Source: Microvirga sp. VF16 (GTDB lineage Bacteria; Pseudomonadota; Alphaproteobacteria; Rhizobiales; Beijerinckiaceae). Taken from it: a stretch of 64,000 nucleotides of DNA. Position numbers and translations under genes: made by a program. Below are positions 16,462 to 25,551 of the stretch, in pieces. Position 1 is the first letter of the stretch. Every line of letters starts with the position of its first letter. The notes beneath the pieces are model-generated. The model was not told the origin of the DNA, made no database searches, and worked only from the letters and a program-made list of their open reading frames with translations. Location: NCBI RefSeq assembly GCF_016864375.1, contig NZ_CP069354.1:5167501-5231500 (forward strand), written 5' to 3'.

Positions 16462-17634
16462 TCAGGCGATCCAGGACGGATCGCTCAGAACCTCATCCAT
16501 ATGCTCGCCGAGGCGCGGCGAAGGACGGCTGGCTGCCATAGCATGCCCGTCCATGACGATGGGCGAGCGGACGGACGGGATGGCTCCGCCTTTGGCTGCT
16601 GACGAGGGCAGATCGATCTTCATGCCCCGGGCGATGACCTGCGGATCGGCAAAGACGTCGGCCACCGTATTGATGGGACCGGCGGGAACGCCCTGCCCTT
16701 CCAGGGCCGAGAGAAGATCCTCGCGGGTGAATCTCAGGGTCAGTTCGGTCAACAGGGGCACGAGCTCGGCGCGATGGCCGACGCGGCCCGCATTGGTCCT
16801 GAAGCGTTCATCGTTGGCGAGCTCGGGCTTGCCCAGCACGGAGACGAAACGGGAGAACTGCCCGTCATTGCCCACCGCCACGATCACATGGCCGTCCGCG
16901 ACGGGAAACACCTGATAGGGCACGATGTTGGGGTGGGCATTGCCCATGCGCCGGGGCGACTTGCCGGACGCGAGATAGTTCATCGCCTGATTGGCCAGCA
17001 CGCTCGTCTGCACATCGAGGAGTGCCATGTCGAGATGGGCCCCTTCCCCTGTGACGTCGCGCTTACGAAGGGCGGCGAGGATGCCGACGACCGAATAGAC
17101 GCCGGTGAAGATGTCCACGTAGGCCACGCCGATCTTCTGTGGCTCGCCTTGCGGATCGCCCGTCAGATCCATGATGCCCCCAAGGCCCTGGATCATGAAA
17201 TCGTAGCCGGCACGCGCGGCATAGGGGCCGTTCTGCCCGAAGCCCGTGATCGAGCAATAGACGAGACGCGGATTGACGCTTTTGAGGCTCTCGTAATCGA
17301 GCCCGTATTTCTTCAGGCCGCCGACTTTGAAGTTCTCGATCACCACATCCGCGTGGGAGGCAAGCTTGCGCACGAGTTCCTGCCCCTCGGGCGATTCGAA
17401 ATCGACCGCGATGGAGCGCTTGCCGCGGTTGCAGGAATGAAAGTAAGCCGCCGAGAGATGGTCATCCTCCGCACCCTCGATGAAGGGTGGGCCCCAGCCG
17501 CGAGTGTCGTCGCCGGCGCCCGGCCGCTCCACTTTCACCACATCGGCGCCGAGATCGGCCAGCAACTGGCCGACCCAGGGACCGGCGAGAATGCGTGCAA
17601 GTTCGAGGACTTTGAGGCCTTCGAGCGGTTTCAT
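16462..17634 (-). CDS. gcdG: CaiB/BaiF (family III) CoA transferase, probably glutarate-CoA transferase
   Basis: A 390-residue class III CoA transferase. The family entry motif LEGLKVLELARILAGPWVG is present, followed by LLADLGADVVKVERPGAGDD and RGKRSIAVDFESPEGQELV. The region GYDFMIQGLGGIMDLTGD carries the Asp expected to form the acyl-enzyme anhydride. In Pseudomonas the gcd cluster pairs such a transferase (GcdG) with glutaryl-CoA dehydrogenase and a LysR regulator, the same partners seen here. The likely reaction moves CoA from succinyl-CoA to glutarate. The ATG at 17634 starts five bases after the stop of the DapB-like gene; a TTG at 17643 overlapping that stop is less likely. Confidence 0.85.
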   Translation of the reverse strand: MKPLEGLKVLELARILAGPWVGQLLADLGADVVKVERPGAGDDTRGWGPPFIEGAEDDHLSAAYFHSCNRGKRSIAVDFESPEGQELVRKLASHADVVIENFKVGGLKKYGLDYESLKSVNPRLVYCSITGFGQNGPYAARAGYDFMIQGLGGIMDLTGDPQGEPQKIGVAYVDIFTGVYSVVGILAALRKRDVTGEGAHLDMALLDVQTSVLANQAMNYLASGKSPRRMGNAHPNIVPYQVFPVADGHVIVAVGNDGQFSRFVSVLGKPELANDERFRTNAGRVGHRAELVPLLTELTLRFTREDLLSALEGQGVPAGPINTVADVFADPQVIARGMKIDLPSSAAKGGAIPSVRSPIVMDGHAMAASRPSPRLGEHMDEVLSDPSWIA

Positions 17635-17639
17635 GAAAA

Positions 17640-18446
17640 TCAATCCATCACGCTGTCGAGACCGCGCCGTAGGCCGATAAACGAGCCGACACGGCGGGTG
17701 GCCAGCAGCGTACCCGCCACGTAGGGAGCGGCCGACGAGCCGGCATCGTGACGGATCACAAGCCTTTCGTTGTCGGCACCGAACACGGCCTCGCAGGACA
17801 GGACGAAGGACGGCATGCGCAACGAATGAACCTGAACCGGCTCCTTCGCACCGAGTGAGCCGCCTCGAGTCTCACGGACGCCCGTGAGTTCGTTCACGGG
17901 CTTGGAGGTCGCAACATGCCGCACCTCGCTCAGAAGTTCCGCCAGTTCGCGAGCCGTCCCAGAGGGCGTGTCCGGCTTCTTGGCCGATGCGTAATCGATG
18001 ATCTCCACGTCCGGAACGTAGCGGGCAGCCTCCAAGGCGAACCGGCGCAGCAGGGTTGCCGTGATCGAGAAGTTGCCGGCGGCCAGAACACCGCGACCGG
18101 CCTTCTGCGCAACATCATCAATCTCGGCATAATCCTCGGCACTCAGACCCGACGTACCGATGACCACATGCCGGCCCTGTGCCAGGGCCGTCAGCGTATG
18201 GGCTTTGACCACGCCTGGCTTGGTATAGTCGATCACCACGTCGGAAGGCGCCGTGAGCGCTTCCTCGAGGGTGGCACTGATCGGAACACCGAGGCGCGGA
18301 AGACCGACCGCCTCGCCCGCATCCTGACCCGCAGCGCTGCGGCTGACCGCGCCTGCGAGGACGAGATCGTCGGAAGCCGCGATCGCCGCCACGAGGGCCT
18401 TGCCGACCCAACCGGTCGCGCCCGCCAGGGTGATCCGAATTGACAT
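17640..18446 (-). CDS. DapB-like reductase with altered active-site motif
   Basis: A 268-residue protein with the length and order of dihydrodipicolinate reductase: N-terminal TLAGATGWVGKALVAAI nucleotide-binding loop, VVIDYTKPGVV, VIGTSGLS, and AAGNFSITATLLRRF. The diagnostic DapB segment is normally HHxxKxDAPSGTA. Here it reads ASAKKPDTPSGTA, so the two histidines are gone while the Lys and the PSGTA loop remain. RGGSLG and RHDAGSSAAPYVAG follow as in DapB. It sits between glutaryl-CoA dehydrogenase and the CoA transferase, not with lysine genes. I think it is a paralogue with another imine or keto substrate, perhaps in lysine or glutarate breakdown. A functional DapB should exist elsewhere. 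Confidence 0.75.
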   Translation of the reverse strand: MSIRITLAGATGWVGKALVAAIAASDDLVLAGAVSRSAAGQDAGEAVGLPRLGVPISATLEEALTAPSDVVIDYTKPGVVKAHTLTALAQGRHVVIGTSGLSAEDYAEIDDVAQKAGRGVLAAGNFSITATLLRRFALEAARYVPDVEIIDYASAKKPDTPSGTARELAELLSEVRHVATSKPVNELTGVRETRGGSLGAKEPVQVHSLRMPSFVLSCEAVFGADNERLVIRHDAGSSAAPYVAGTLLATRRVGSFIGLRRGLDSVMD

Positions 18447-18463
18447 GAGCTACCAGCCTTCCC

Positions 18464-19660
18464 TTAGAAGAACGCCTGCAGGCCCGTCTGGGCGCGACCC
18501 AGGATCAGGGCGTGCACGTCGTGCGTGCCCTCATAGGTGTTCACGGTTTCCAGGTTCTGCGCATGACGCATAACATGATATTCCTCTTGGATACCATTTC
18601 CGCCATGCATGTCGCGGGCCTGACGAGCGATATCGAGCGCCTTGCCGCAATTGTTGCGCTTGACCAGGGAGATCATCTCCGGCGCCACGCGACCCTCTTC
18701 GAAGAGGCGGCCGACGCGGAGCGAGGCGTGAAGGCCGAGCGTGATCTCGGTCATCATGTCGGCGAGCTTCTTCTGCACGAGCTGGGTCGCGGCGAGCGGC
18801 CGGTCGAACTGCTTGCGGTCGAGCGTGTACTGGCGTGCCCGGTGCCAGCAATCCTCTGCGGCACCCATCGAGCCCCAGGAGATGCCATAGCGGGCCCGGT
18901 TGAGGCAGCCAAACGGGCCTTTCAGGCCAGACACGTTGGGCAGCAGCGCATCCTCGCCCACCTCGACGCCATCCATGACGATCTCGCCGGTGATCGAGGC
19001 GCGTAAGCTGAGCTTACCGCCGATCTTTGGAGCGGAGAGACCCTTCATCCCCTTGTCCAGCACGAAGCCACGGATCTGGTTGTCATGCGCCTCGGACTTG
19101 GCCCAGACCACGAAGACATCGGCGATGGGAGAGTTCGAGATCCACATCTTGGAGCCAGAGAGGCGATAGCCGCCATCAATCTTCACAGCGCGGGTCTTCA
19201 TGCCGGCCGGATCGGAGCCGGCATCCGGCTCGGTGAGGCCGAAGCAGCCCACGAACTCGCCGGAGGCAAGCTTGGGCAGGTACTTCCGGCGCTGCTCCTC
19301 GGAGCCATAGGCATAAATCGGGTACATGACGAGGGAGGATTGCACGCTCATCATGGAGCGGTAGCCGGAATCGACCCGCTCCACCTCGCGCGCCACAAGG
19401 CCGTAGGCGACGTAGGAGGCGCCGGCGCAGCCGTATTCCTCCGGCAGAGTCACGCCGAGCAGGCCGAGCTCGCCCATCTCGTTGAAGATGGCGCGGTCGG
19501 TCTTCTCTTCGCGATAGGCCTCGATCACGCGCGGCAGGAGCTTGTCTTGGGCGTAGGCGCGGGCCGTGTCGCGGATCATGCGCTCGTCGTCGGTGAGAAG
19601 CTCGTCGAGGAGAAGCGGATCATCCCACTTGAACTTCGCGTAGTCCTGAGCACCTGCCAT
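18464..19660 (-). CDS. gcdH: Glutaryl-CoA dehydrogenase (acyl-CoA dehydrogenase family)
   Basis: A 398-residue FAD enzyme that oxidises and decarboxylates glutaryl-CoA to crotonyl-CoA in lysine, tryptophan and glutarate breakdown. It starts AGAQDYAKFKWDDPLLLDELL, typical of GcdH. Family motifs are GCFGLTEPDAGSDPAGM, SKMWISNSPIADVFVVWAK, RARYGISWGSMGAAEDCW and MHGGNGIQEEYHVMRH. The catalytic Glu lies in ETVNTYEGTHDVHALILGRA. The ATG at 19660 follows GGAAGGAC. The frame stays open further upstream but runs antisense to the LysR gene. It leads an operon with the DapB-like and CoA-transferase genes and is divergent from the LysR regulator. Confidence 0.93.
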   Translation of the reverse strand: MAGAQDYAKFKWDDPLLLDELLTDDERMIRDTARAYAQDKLLPRVIEAYREEKTDRAIFNEMGELGLLGVTLPEEYGCAGASYVAYGLVAREVERVDSGYRSMMSVQSSLVMYPIYAYGSEEQRRKYLPKLASGEFVGCFGLTEPDAGSDPAGMKTRAVKIDGGYRLSGSKMWISNSPIADVFVVWAKSEAHDNQIRGFVLDKGMKGLSAPKIGGKLSLRASITGEIVMDGVEVGEDALLPNVSGLKGPFGCLNRARYGISWGSMGAAEDCWHRARQYTLDRKQFDRPLAATQLVQKKLADMMTEITLGLHASLRVGRLFEEGRVAPEMISLVKRNNCGKALDIARQARDMHGGNGIQEEYHVMRHAQNLETVNTYEGTHDVHALILGRAQTGLQAFF

Positions 19661-19780
19661 GACGATCGTCCTTCCGAAAGAGTGTGCGGTCCGCCATTCA
19701 AGCCGACCAAAGCCATTGAAATTGAGCGGCAAAATCGCGCTGGACAGGGGAAATGTAAATCGACATCTTCGCAGCAGGTT

Positions 19781-19795
19781 ATTCTCAATTGGAAT
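19781..19795. promoter_or_regulatory. Possible LysR binding site between gcdH and its regulator
   Basis: ATTCTCAATTGGAAT is an imperfect palindrome with the T-N11-A frame of LysR boxes. It lies directly before the regulator's start codon in the 141-base divergent gap. Its closeness to the regulator start suits autorepression; activation of gcdH from there is inferred only. Confidence 0.3.
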
Positions 19796-19801
19796 GAGCG
19801 T

Positions 19802-20698
19802 GTGTTTCGTCGCGGCTTCCTGCCCAACGTGGGCAACCTCCTCGCCTTCGAGGCCACAGCCCGTCATGGCAGCGTCTCGCGAGCCGCCGAGGAACTGAAC
19901 CTCACCCAGAGCGCAGTGTCGCGACAAATCCAGCAGCTGGAGGAATCGCTCGGAGTCTCCCTGTTCAGCCGTTCGCGGCAAAGGGTGGTCCTCACCGATG
20001 TGGGGCGCATGTATGCCTCCCAGGTCCGCGGCACCCTGTCCGAACTCTCTGATGCTACCCATCAGGCGATCGCACTGTCCGGCACCAGTGGCGTTTTGAA
20101 CCTCGCCACCCTGCCGACCTTTGGTACCCGATGGCTCATTCCGCGCATTCCCGATTTCTTCGCCCGGCATCCGGGCGCGACGGTGAATTTCGGTGTGCGC
20201 CTCGTGCCCTTCGATTTCGCCACGGACCCGTTCGACGCGGCCATCCATTTCGGCGAGCCGCATTGGCCGGGCGCGGTCTGCGAATTGCTGCGAACGGAAG
20301 AGGTCGTGCCGGTCTGCAGTCCGACCTATCCGGAACGGGAGAACCTGCGCTCGCCGCAAGATCTCAGGCGCGCCACGCTGCTCCAGCAGAGCACCCGCCC
20401 GACAGCCTGGGCGGAATGGTTCGCCAGTGTCGGGGTCGAGGCCGGTAATCCCTTGCGCGGTCCGCGCTTCGAGCAGTTCGCCATGGTGGCCCAGGCAGCG
20501 GCAGCGGGCCTTGGGGCCGCACTCATTCCGCACTTCCTGATCGCCGACGAGCTGGCCTCGGGGCGTCTGGAGATTCTATTTCCCAGGAGCCTCGTCAGCG
20601 GCGGCGCCTATTATCTCGTCTATCCCGAGCACAAGGCGGAAGCACCGCTGCTGCGCTCCTTCCGCGACTGGATTCTGGACGAGATCCGTCAGGGATAG
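19802..20698 (+). CDS. gcdR: LysR-family regulator, GcdR/GcvA subgroup
   Basis: A 298-residue transcription factor. The N-terminal helix-turn-helix reads LAFEATARHGSVSRAAEELNLTQSAVSRQIQQLEESLGVSLFSR, and a two-lobed effector domain follows. The GTG at 19802 gives MFRRGFLPNVGNLLAFEA, which fits the N-termini of GcvA-type regulators; the frame has no nearby ATG and the ribosome site is weak. It is divergent from gcdH, so by analogy with Pseudomonas gcdR-gcdHG it should activate the cluster in response to glutarate. The 3' end overlaps the convergent exporter gene by ten bases. Confidence 0.83.
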   Translation: MFRRGFLPNVGNLLAFEATARHGSVSRAAEELNLTQSAVSRQIQQLEESLGVSLFSRSRQRVVLTDVGRMYASQVRGTLSELSDATHQAIALSGTSGVLNLATLPTFGTRWLIPRIPDFFARHPGATVNFGVRLVPFDFATDPFDAAIHFGEPHWPGAVCELLRTEEVVPVCSPTYPERENLRSPQDLRRATLLQQSTRPTAWAEWFASVGVEAGNPLRGPRFEQFAMVAQAAAAGLGAALIPHFLIADELASGRLEILFPRSLVSGGAYYLVYPEHKAEAPLLRSFRDWILDEIRQG

Positions 20699-21876
20699 AT
20701 CCGCTTCGGCTTCATGATGCGGAAGCTTAAAGAGAATGCCACGAGCCCGCAGACCAAGATGGCACTCACCATTGAAAGCGGCGTGCCGTTGTAGAAGGCG
20801 CTGACCAGCACGATGATCAGGGCACCCGTGCTGAGCTGCAAAGTGCCCATGAGTGCCGAAGCGGTTCCGGCCACAGGACCATGTTCCTCAAGCGCGAGCA
20901 CGACCGTCGAGGGGATGACATAGCCGAGACAGCCGAACGATACGAAAAGCAGACCCCAGAGCACATAGGCGTTATCGACGCCGAGGATCGTCAGCACGAA
21001 GAGCAGGATCACCAAAGCGGCAAAGCAAGAGATCGCGGTTCTCACCACCCGCTCGGCACCGAAGCGACGCATGAAGAAGCTGTTGAATTGTGCGCTGCCG
21101 ATAAAGGCGATGGCGTTCGATGCGAAGACCACGCTATAGGCCGAGGGCGTCAGGCCGAAATGCTCGATGAAGATGACGGATGAACCGGCAAGATAAGCAA
21201 AGAAGCTCGCTTGGCTGAAACCACCGATGAATGTGAGCCCCAGGAAGCGCCGATCCTTCAAAAGGCCTCTATAGGTGGCAAACGCATGCGCAATGCCTTT
21301 TCTGTCCGCATTCGGCTTGTGGGTTTCCGGCAAGAGGAAGAGGACCACGGCGAGGCCCGCAAGACCGATTGTGGCGATGGCCCAGAAGATCGCGCGCCAG
21401 GTGAAGAATGCGGTTAACGTGCTACCTGCGAGCGGCGCCAGAATGGGCGAAACGCTGAACACCAGCATCGTCGTCGCCATCAGCCGGGCCGCCTCGTGCC
21501 CGGTGTGCAGGTCGCGGATGATGGCGCGGGGAATGACCATGGCCGCGCAGGAACCGACGCCCTGCAGGAAGCGGAAAGCGATGAGGGTTTCCACATTGGG
21601 CGCGAAGCTGCAGCCGATGCCCGCCAGAACGAAAAGGCCGAGCCCGAAATAGAGTGGCGGCTTGCGGCCGAAACGATCGGAGAGTGGCCCGTAAGCGACC
21701 TGGCAGACCGCCACTGCCAGAAAGAAGCTCATCAGGCTCATCTGTACGGCGCTGACATCGACCTGGAACTCGCGGGCAATCGCCGGAAAGGATGGCAGAT
21801 ACATATCGATGGCGAAGGGCCCTACGGCGGACAGCATGCCGAGGACGAGCGCGTTACGCAGAAAAGCGGACTTCAT
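20689..21876 (-). CDS. Bcr/CflA-type drug resistance exporter (MFS)
   Basis: A 395-residue major facilitator with 12 predicted membrane helices, expected to export drugs or metabolites by proton antiport. The N-terminal VGPFAIDMYLPSFPAIAREF and the loop GPLSDRFGRKPPLYFG (MFS motif A) are typical of the Bcr/CflA family, as is RFLQGVGSCAAMVIPRAIIRD. The start is uncertain: an ATG at 21876 gives MKSAFLRNALVLG, the better family fit, while a TTG at 21903 would add nine residues. Neither has a clear ribosome site. The gene is single and converges on the LysR gene with a ten-base overlap. Confidence 0.88.
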   Translation of the reverse strand: MKSAFLRNALVLGMLSAVGPFAIDMYLPSFPAIAREFQVDVSAVQMSLMSFFLAVAVCQVAYGPLSDRFGRKPPLYFGLGLFVLAGIGCSFAPNVETLIAFRFLQGVGSCAAMVIPRAIIRDLHTGHEAARLMATTMLVFSVSPILAPLAGSTLTAFFTWRAIFWAIATIGLAGLAVVLFLLPETHKPNADRKGIAHAFATYRGLLKDRRFLGLTFIGGFSQASFFAYLAGSSVIFIEHFGLTPSAYSVVFASNAIAFIGSAQFNSFFMRRFGAERVVRTAISCFAALVILLFVLTILGVDNAYVLWGLLFVSFGCLGYVIPSTVVLALEEHGPVAGTASALMGTLQLSTGALIIVLVSAFYNGTPLSMVSAILVCGLVAFSLSFRIMKPKRIYP

Positions 21877-22216
21877 GGGGACGGCTTTCGTAGCCCCGGC
21901 CAATGAGCCGGGATTGAGAAAACGGCCTGAACGCGGTGCGTTACAGGTCAGGGCATGTCAGCGGAAAGGTCTTGAGCCCGTCGGGCCGGACGCACCGAGG
22001 GATGGGCACTGCTTGTATGCCCTTTGGCGTATGGGTCAAGGCTGGTCTTCGCCCCTCGCCGGATTATAATCCGCACTAGGAACAACGCTTACTCTTCGTT
22101 AACCATGAATGGTCATAGCTGATTAAGAATCCCGTCGAATGGGTCAATCCGCGCAAGAATGGCTCGTCTCTCATGCAGCCTGCCCGGGCTGACCACCAGA
22201 GTTTTCACAGTATTTC
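21877..22216. other. 340-base non-coding stretch upstream of the cellulose operon
   Basis: This divergent region should hold the promoters of the exporter and of bcsN. It becomes AT-rich near 22060-22140. There an inverted repeat ACCAT-GA-ATGGT (22102-22113) stands about 100 bases before bcsN and could bind a regulator. I see no reading frame with a ribosome site and no clear sigma-70 promoter or terminator. Confidence 0.4.
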
Positions 22217-23182
22217 ATGACCTGTTCGATGCCCCAGAATCAGATGAGCTTCGGCATTCCAGAGCCTCGAGCGCGCACTGATTCTCAGCCCCGACATCCA
22301 GCCGGTCTTCGCAAGCTCTCGAATCTTCTTGTCGCCACCGCGGTTCTGATGGCCGCGTCCGCTTGCGCCGGCCGCTCGGATCTTGGCTATGCCAGCCTCA
22401 TGTCCGAGGTCCCGACGACGCGGGCGATCGTCGTTCCACCGCCCGGCGGCCCTTCCGTGGTCGCGGTCCTCCAGCAGCAATACCAGGATGGCCTCTCGCA
22501 GGAGATCGCCCTTTCAACGGCCTCCCTGACCACGGGTCAGAACGCCTTTTACGTGAGCCTGCTCAACAACACGGCAGGCAACATGGAGATTCCGAACACC
22601 CTGTCACTGCCCTCCATGACCCCAGACCGACTCCAGAGCGAAATGGAAGAGCGAATGCCGGGCGTCGAGATGGAGACCTCATTGGTCTACGTGCAGAACA
22701 AGTTCGGCCCCTTCGGATTCGCCACGGGACGCTCCTCCACGGGCGATCTGTGCCTCTATGCCTGGCAGCAGATCGAGCCCGGCGAGCCGGCGATCTTCGT
22801 GCCGGGAGGAACCATCTCGGTCCGCCTACGCCTGTGCGATGCCGATGCCAGCGTGGATCAACTGCTGCGTGTTTTCTACGGCTACACGATCGCGGCCTAT
22901 TATCGCCAGGAATCCTGGAATCCCTACGGAGATCCGCCCTCGCCGCCGAAACAGCTTGGGGAGCGAGATGCCCCCATGTATCCACTGGGTCTGGGCGACG
23001 GCGGAGGAAGCGCTACGGTCATCCGCCGACGGAACCTGTCCGAAGAAATCCGGCGCACTATACCCGTTGAAGCACCGAGGCGCATCATCGACAAGGATAC
23101 GATTGCACCGCCTGCTGTCGCTCCGGTGGAAACAGCACCGCCGACCGGCTACCCAGTCGTACCGCCACCTCCGGGCCAGTAA
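22217..23182 (+). CDS. bcsN: Cellulose biosynthesis protein BcsN
   Basis: A 321-residue secreted lipoprotein-like protein with the BcsN family pattern: LSNLLVATAVLMAASAC as signal and lipobox (Cys at about 50), then SEVPTTRAIVVPPPGGPSVV and the region TQNAFYVSLLNNT-like to LCLYAWQQIEPG. The C-terminal third is Pro-rich. BcsN is found in Agrobacterium-type (type III) bcs operons of Rhizobiales, where its biochemical role is not settled. The start at 22217 leaves an unusually long N-terminal region before the hydrophobic core and lacks a good ribosome site, so the true start may be at 22229 or 22244. It is the first gene of the operon, 164 bases before bcsA. Confidence 0.83.
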   Translation: MTCSMPQNQMSFGIPEPRARTDSQPRHPAGLRKLSNLLVATAVLMAASACAGRSDLGYASLMSEVPTTRAIVVPPPGGPSVVAVLQQQYQDGLSQEIALSTASLTTGQNAFYVSLLNNTAGNMEIPNTLSLPSMTPDRLQSEMEERMPGVEMETSLVYVQNKFGPFGFATGRSSTGDLCLYAWQQIEPGEPAIFVPGGTISVRLRLCDADASVDQLLRVFYGYTIAAYYRQESWNPYGDPPSPPKQLGERDAPMYPLGLGDGGGSATVIRRRNLSEEIRRTIPVEAPRRIIDKDTIAPPAVAPVETAPPTGYPVVPPPPGQ

Positions 23183-23202
23183 TAGCGAAATTCTTACGTT
23201 AT

Positions 23203-23226
23203 ATCGTTGTTATACGAAATAACGAT
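23203..23226. promoter_or_regulatory. Inverted repeat between bcsN and bcsA
   Basis: ATCGTT (23203-23208) and AACGAT (23221-23226) face each other, and the inner GTTAT and ATAAC continue the pairing with one offset base. The surrounding 23183-23346 is much more AT-rich than its neighbours. It could be a regulator site for a separate bcsA promoter or a weak hairpin. Confidence 0.3.
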
Positions 23227-23346
23227 CTGTTTACTGCTGTGACATTAGGCCTAAGTTACACTATCGATATATTAATGGACCCGACTTTAGTCTTGAATTA
23301 AGCGTGCGATCTCCCACGCAAAACCTTCGAGCCGAGAATCCAAACG

Positions 23347-25542
23347 ATGCGGGCAGGTCTTATCGTGGCCTTTTGGGCTGTGGCGGCGGTATTGATCATC
23401 TCGATCGTTGCTCTTCCAATCAGTCTTCAGGCTCATCTGGTCGCAGGCCTCACCGTCGTGGCCTGCATGATCATCATCAAGTTCTTCCGCGCCCAGGGCA
23501 TCTGGCGCCTGATCGCGCTCGCGCTCGGCACCGCCATTGTCCTGCGTTACGTCTTCTGGCGCACCACCAGCACGATTCCGCCGATCACTGAGGTCGCGAG
23601 CTTTATCCCGGGCTTCCTGCTCTATCTGGCCGAGATGTACAGCGTCATGATGCTGTTCCTCAGCCTGTTCGTGGTGTCGAGCCCCCTGAAGTCGCGCAAA
23701 GCGCCTCAGATCGACCCGCAGAACCTTCCGACGGTCGACGTTTTCGTCCCGAGTTACAACGAAAGCGCGGATCTCCTGGCGACGACCTTGGCGGCCGCGA
23801 AGGCCATGACCTATCCGGCGGAAAAGATCACGGTCTGGCTTCTGGACGATGGCGGCACCGACGAGAAGTGCAATTCGAGCAATGCCAACGCCGCGCATCA
23901 GGCCCGCGAACGCCGCGCGGAATTGCAGGCTCTCTGTGCCGCCATGGACGTGAAATACCTGACCCGGGCGCGCAACCTGCATGCCAAGGCGGGCAATCTC
24001 AATAACGGTCTTGAGCACTCGACCGGTGACCTGGTCGCCGTCTTCGATGCCGATCACGCTCCCGCGCGCAGCTTTCTTACCGAGACGGTCGGCTATTTCA
24101 CCACGGACAAGAACCTGTTTCTGGTTCAGACGCCGCACTTCTTCATCAATCCCGATCCGCTGGAGCGCAATCTCGGCACGTTCCAGACCATGCCGTCGGA
24201 GAACGAGATGTTCTACGGCGTCATCCAGCGCGGCCTCGACAAGTGGGATGCGGCCTTCTTCTGCGGCTCGGCCGCCGTGCTTCGGCGCGAAGCTCTCCAG
24301 GAAACCAACGGCTTCAGCGGCGTCAGCATCACCGAGGATTGCGAGACCGCCCTCGAACTGCACTCGCGAGGCTGGACGAGCGTCTATGTGGACAAGCCGC
24401 TGATCGCCGGCCTGCAACCGGACAGCTTTGCCAGCTTCATTGGTCAGCGCTCACGCTGGGCGCAAGGGATGATGCAGATCCTGCGCTACAAGTTTCCACC
24501 CTTCAAGCGTGGGCTGAAGATCTCGCAGCGCCTGTGCTACATGTCGAGCAGCATGTTCTGGCTGTTCCCGTTCTCGCGGTTCTGTTTCCTCGTTTCCCCT
24601 CTCTGCTATCTCTTCTTCTCGCTTGAGATCTTCACCGCATCGGGAGGCGAGTTCTTCGCCTATACGTTCACCTACATGATGGTGAACTTCATGATGCAGA
24701 ACTATCTCTATGGCCGCTACCGCTGGCCGTGGATTTCGGATCTCTACGAGTACATCCAGACCATCTATCTGCTTCCCGCCGTGCTGTCGGTGATCGCCAA
24801 TCCGAGCAAGCCCACCTTCAAGGTCACGGCGAAGAACGAGTCGATGGAGGAAAGCCGGGTCTCGGAGCTGGGAACACCGTATTTCATCATCTTCGGCATC
24901 CTGATCCTGGGCGTCGTCGCCACCGGCGTCCGGGTCTGGGCGGAGCCTTACAAGGCCGACCTCACCCTCGTGACCGGCGCCTGGAACGTGCTCAACCTCA
25001 TCATCGCGGGCTGCGCACTGGGCGTGGTGTCGGAACGGGCCACGCGGCGCCAGAGCCATCGTGTCCGCGTCGACCGGCCCTGCCACTTCATCATGGGCGA
25101 CGAGATCATCGATGCGGTCCTGAAGGACGTCTCGGTGGGCGGCGCAAGGGTTCACGTTCCACCTTCCGCCGAGCCGAAGCTGAAGAAGGGAACCTCGGGC
25201 ACGCTCGAGTTCCAGCCCTTCTCCAGCCTCCCCGTCCAGCATCTGCCGATGGAGATCCGCAAGGTCGGCATGGATGACAAGGGCCTTCTGCTCGGCTGCC
25301 GCTTCCTGATCGAGAAGCCCGAACATCGGAAGATGATCGCCGACCTCGTCTTCGCCAATGCGGACCAATGGAGCGAATTCCAGAAGAACCGACATCATGA
25401 CATCGGCGTTCTCCGCGGGACTCTCTGGTTCTTCATGGTCGCGTTCTATCAGACGGGACGAGGCCTCTCCTATTTCTTCGGCCTGCAAAGGATCGGCAGT
25501 TCCAGCCCTCCGGCACCGTCCGTCGCTCCGGCCGTCAAGTAG
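23347..25542 (+). CDS. bcsA: Cellulose synthase catalytic subunit (UDP-forming)
   Basis: A 731-residue inner-membrane GT2 glycosyltransferase that polymerises UDP-glucose into beta-1,4-glucan and extrudes it. Catalytic motifs are intact: LLDDGG near residue 166, DADHAP near 233, TED near 328, and QRSRW near 366. Membrane helices flank the domain. A C-terminal PilZ domain has both c-di-GMP motifs: RQSHR (RxxxR) at about 568 and DVSVGG (D/NxSxxG) about 30 residues later. Synthesis should therefore require c-di-GMP, the signal usually produced by GGDEF proteins. The ATG at 23347 is weakly preceded by a ribosome site. It is followed after nine bases by bcsB. Confidence 0.96.
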   Translation: MRAGLIVAFWAVAAVLIISIVALPISLQAHLVAGLTVVACMIIIKFFRAQGIWRLIALALGTAIVLRYVFWRTTSTIPPITEVASFIPGFLLYLAEMYSVMMLFLSLFVVSSPLKSRKAPQIDPQNLPTVDVFVPSYNESADLLATTLAAAKAMTYPAEKITVWLLDDGGTDEKCNSSNANAAHQARERRAELQALCAAMDVKYLTRARNLHAKAGNLNNGLEHSTGDLVAVFDADHAPARSFLTETVGYFTTDKNLFLVQTPHFFINPDPLERNLGTFQTMPSENEMFYGVIQRGLDKWDAAFFCGSAAVLRREALQETNGFSGVSITEDCETALELHSRGWTSVYVDKPLIAGLQPDSFASFIGQRSRWAQGMMQILRYKFPPFKRGLKISQRLCYMSSSMFWLFPFSRFCFLVSPLCYLFFSLEIFTASGGEFFAYTFTYMMVNFMMQNYLYGRYRWPWISDLYEYIQTIYLLPAVLSVIANPSKPTFKVTAKNESMEESRVSELGTPYFIIFGILILGVVATGVRVWAEPYKADLTLVTGAWNVLNLIIAGCALGVVSERATRRQSHRVRVDRPCHFIMGDEIIDAVLKDVSVGGARVHVPPSAEPKLKKGTSGTLEFQPFSSLPVQHLPMEIRKVGMDDKGLLLGCRFLIEKPEHRKMIADLVFANADQWSEFQKNRHHDIGVLRGTLWFFMVAFYQTGRGLSYFFGLQRIGSSSPPAPSVAPAVK

Positions 25543-25551
25543 AGGTATATC

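Noticed and set aside
19661..20533. N-terminal extension of the acyl-CoA dehydrogenase frame to about 689 residues
   Set aside because: The extension is antisense to the LysR gene, while the internal ATG at 19660 has a good ribosome site and starts exactly like known glutaryl-CoA dehydrogenases.
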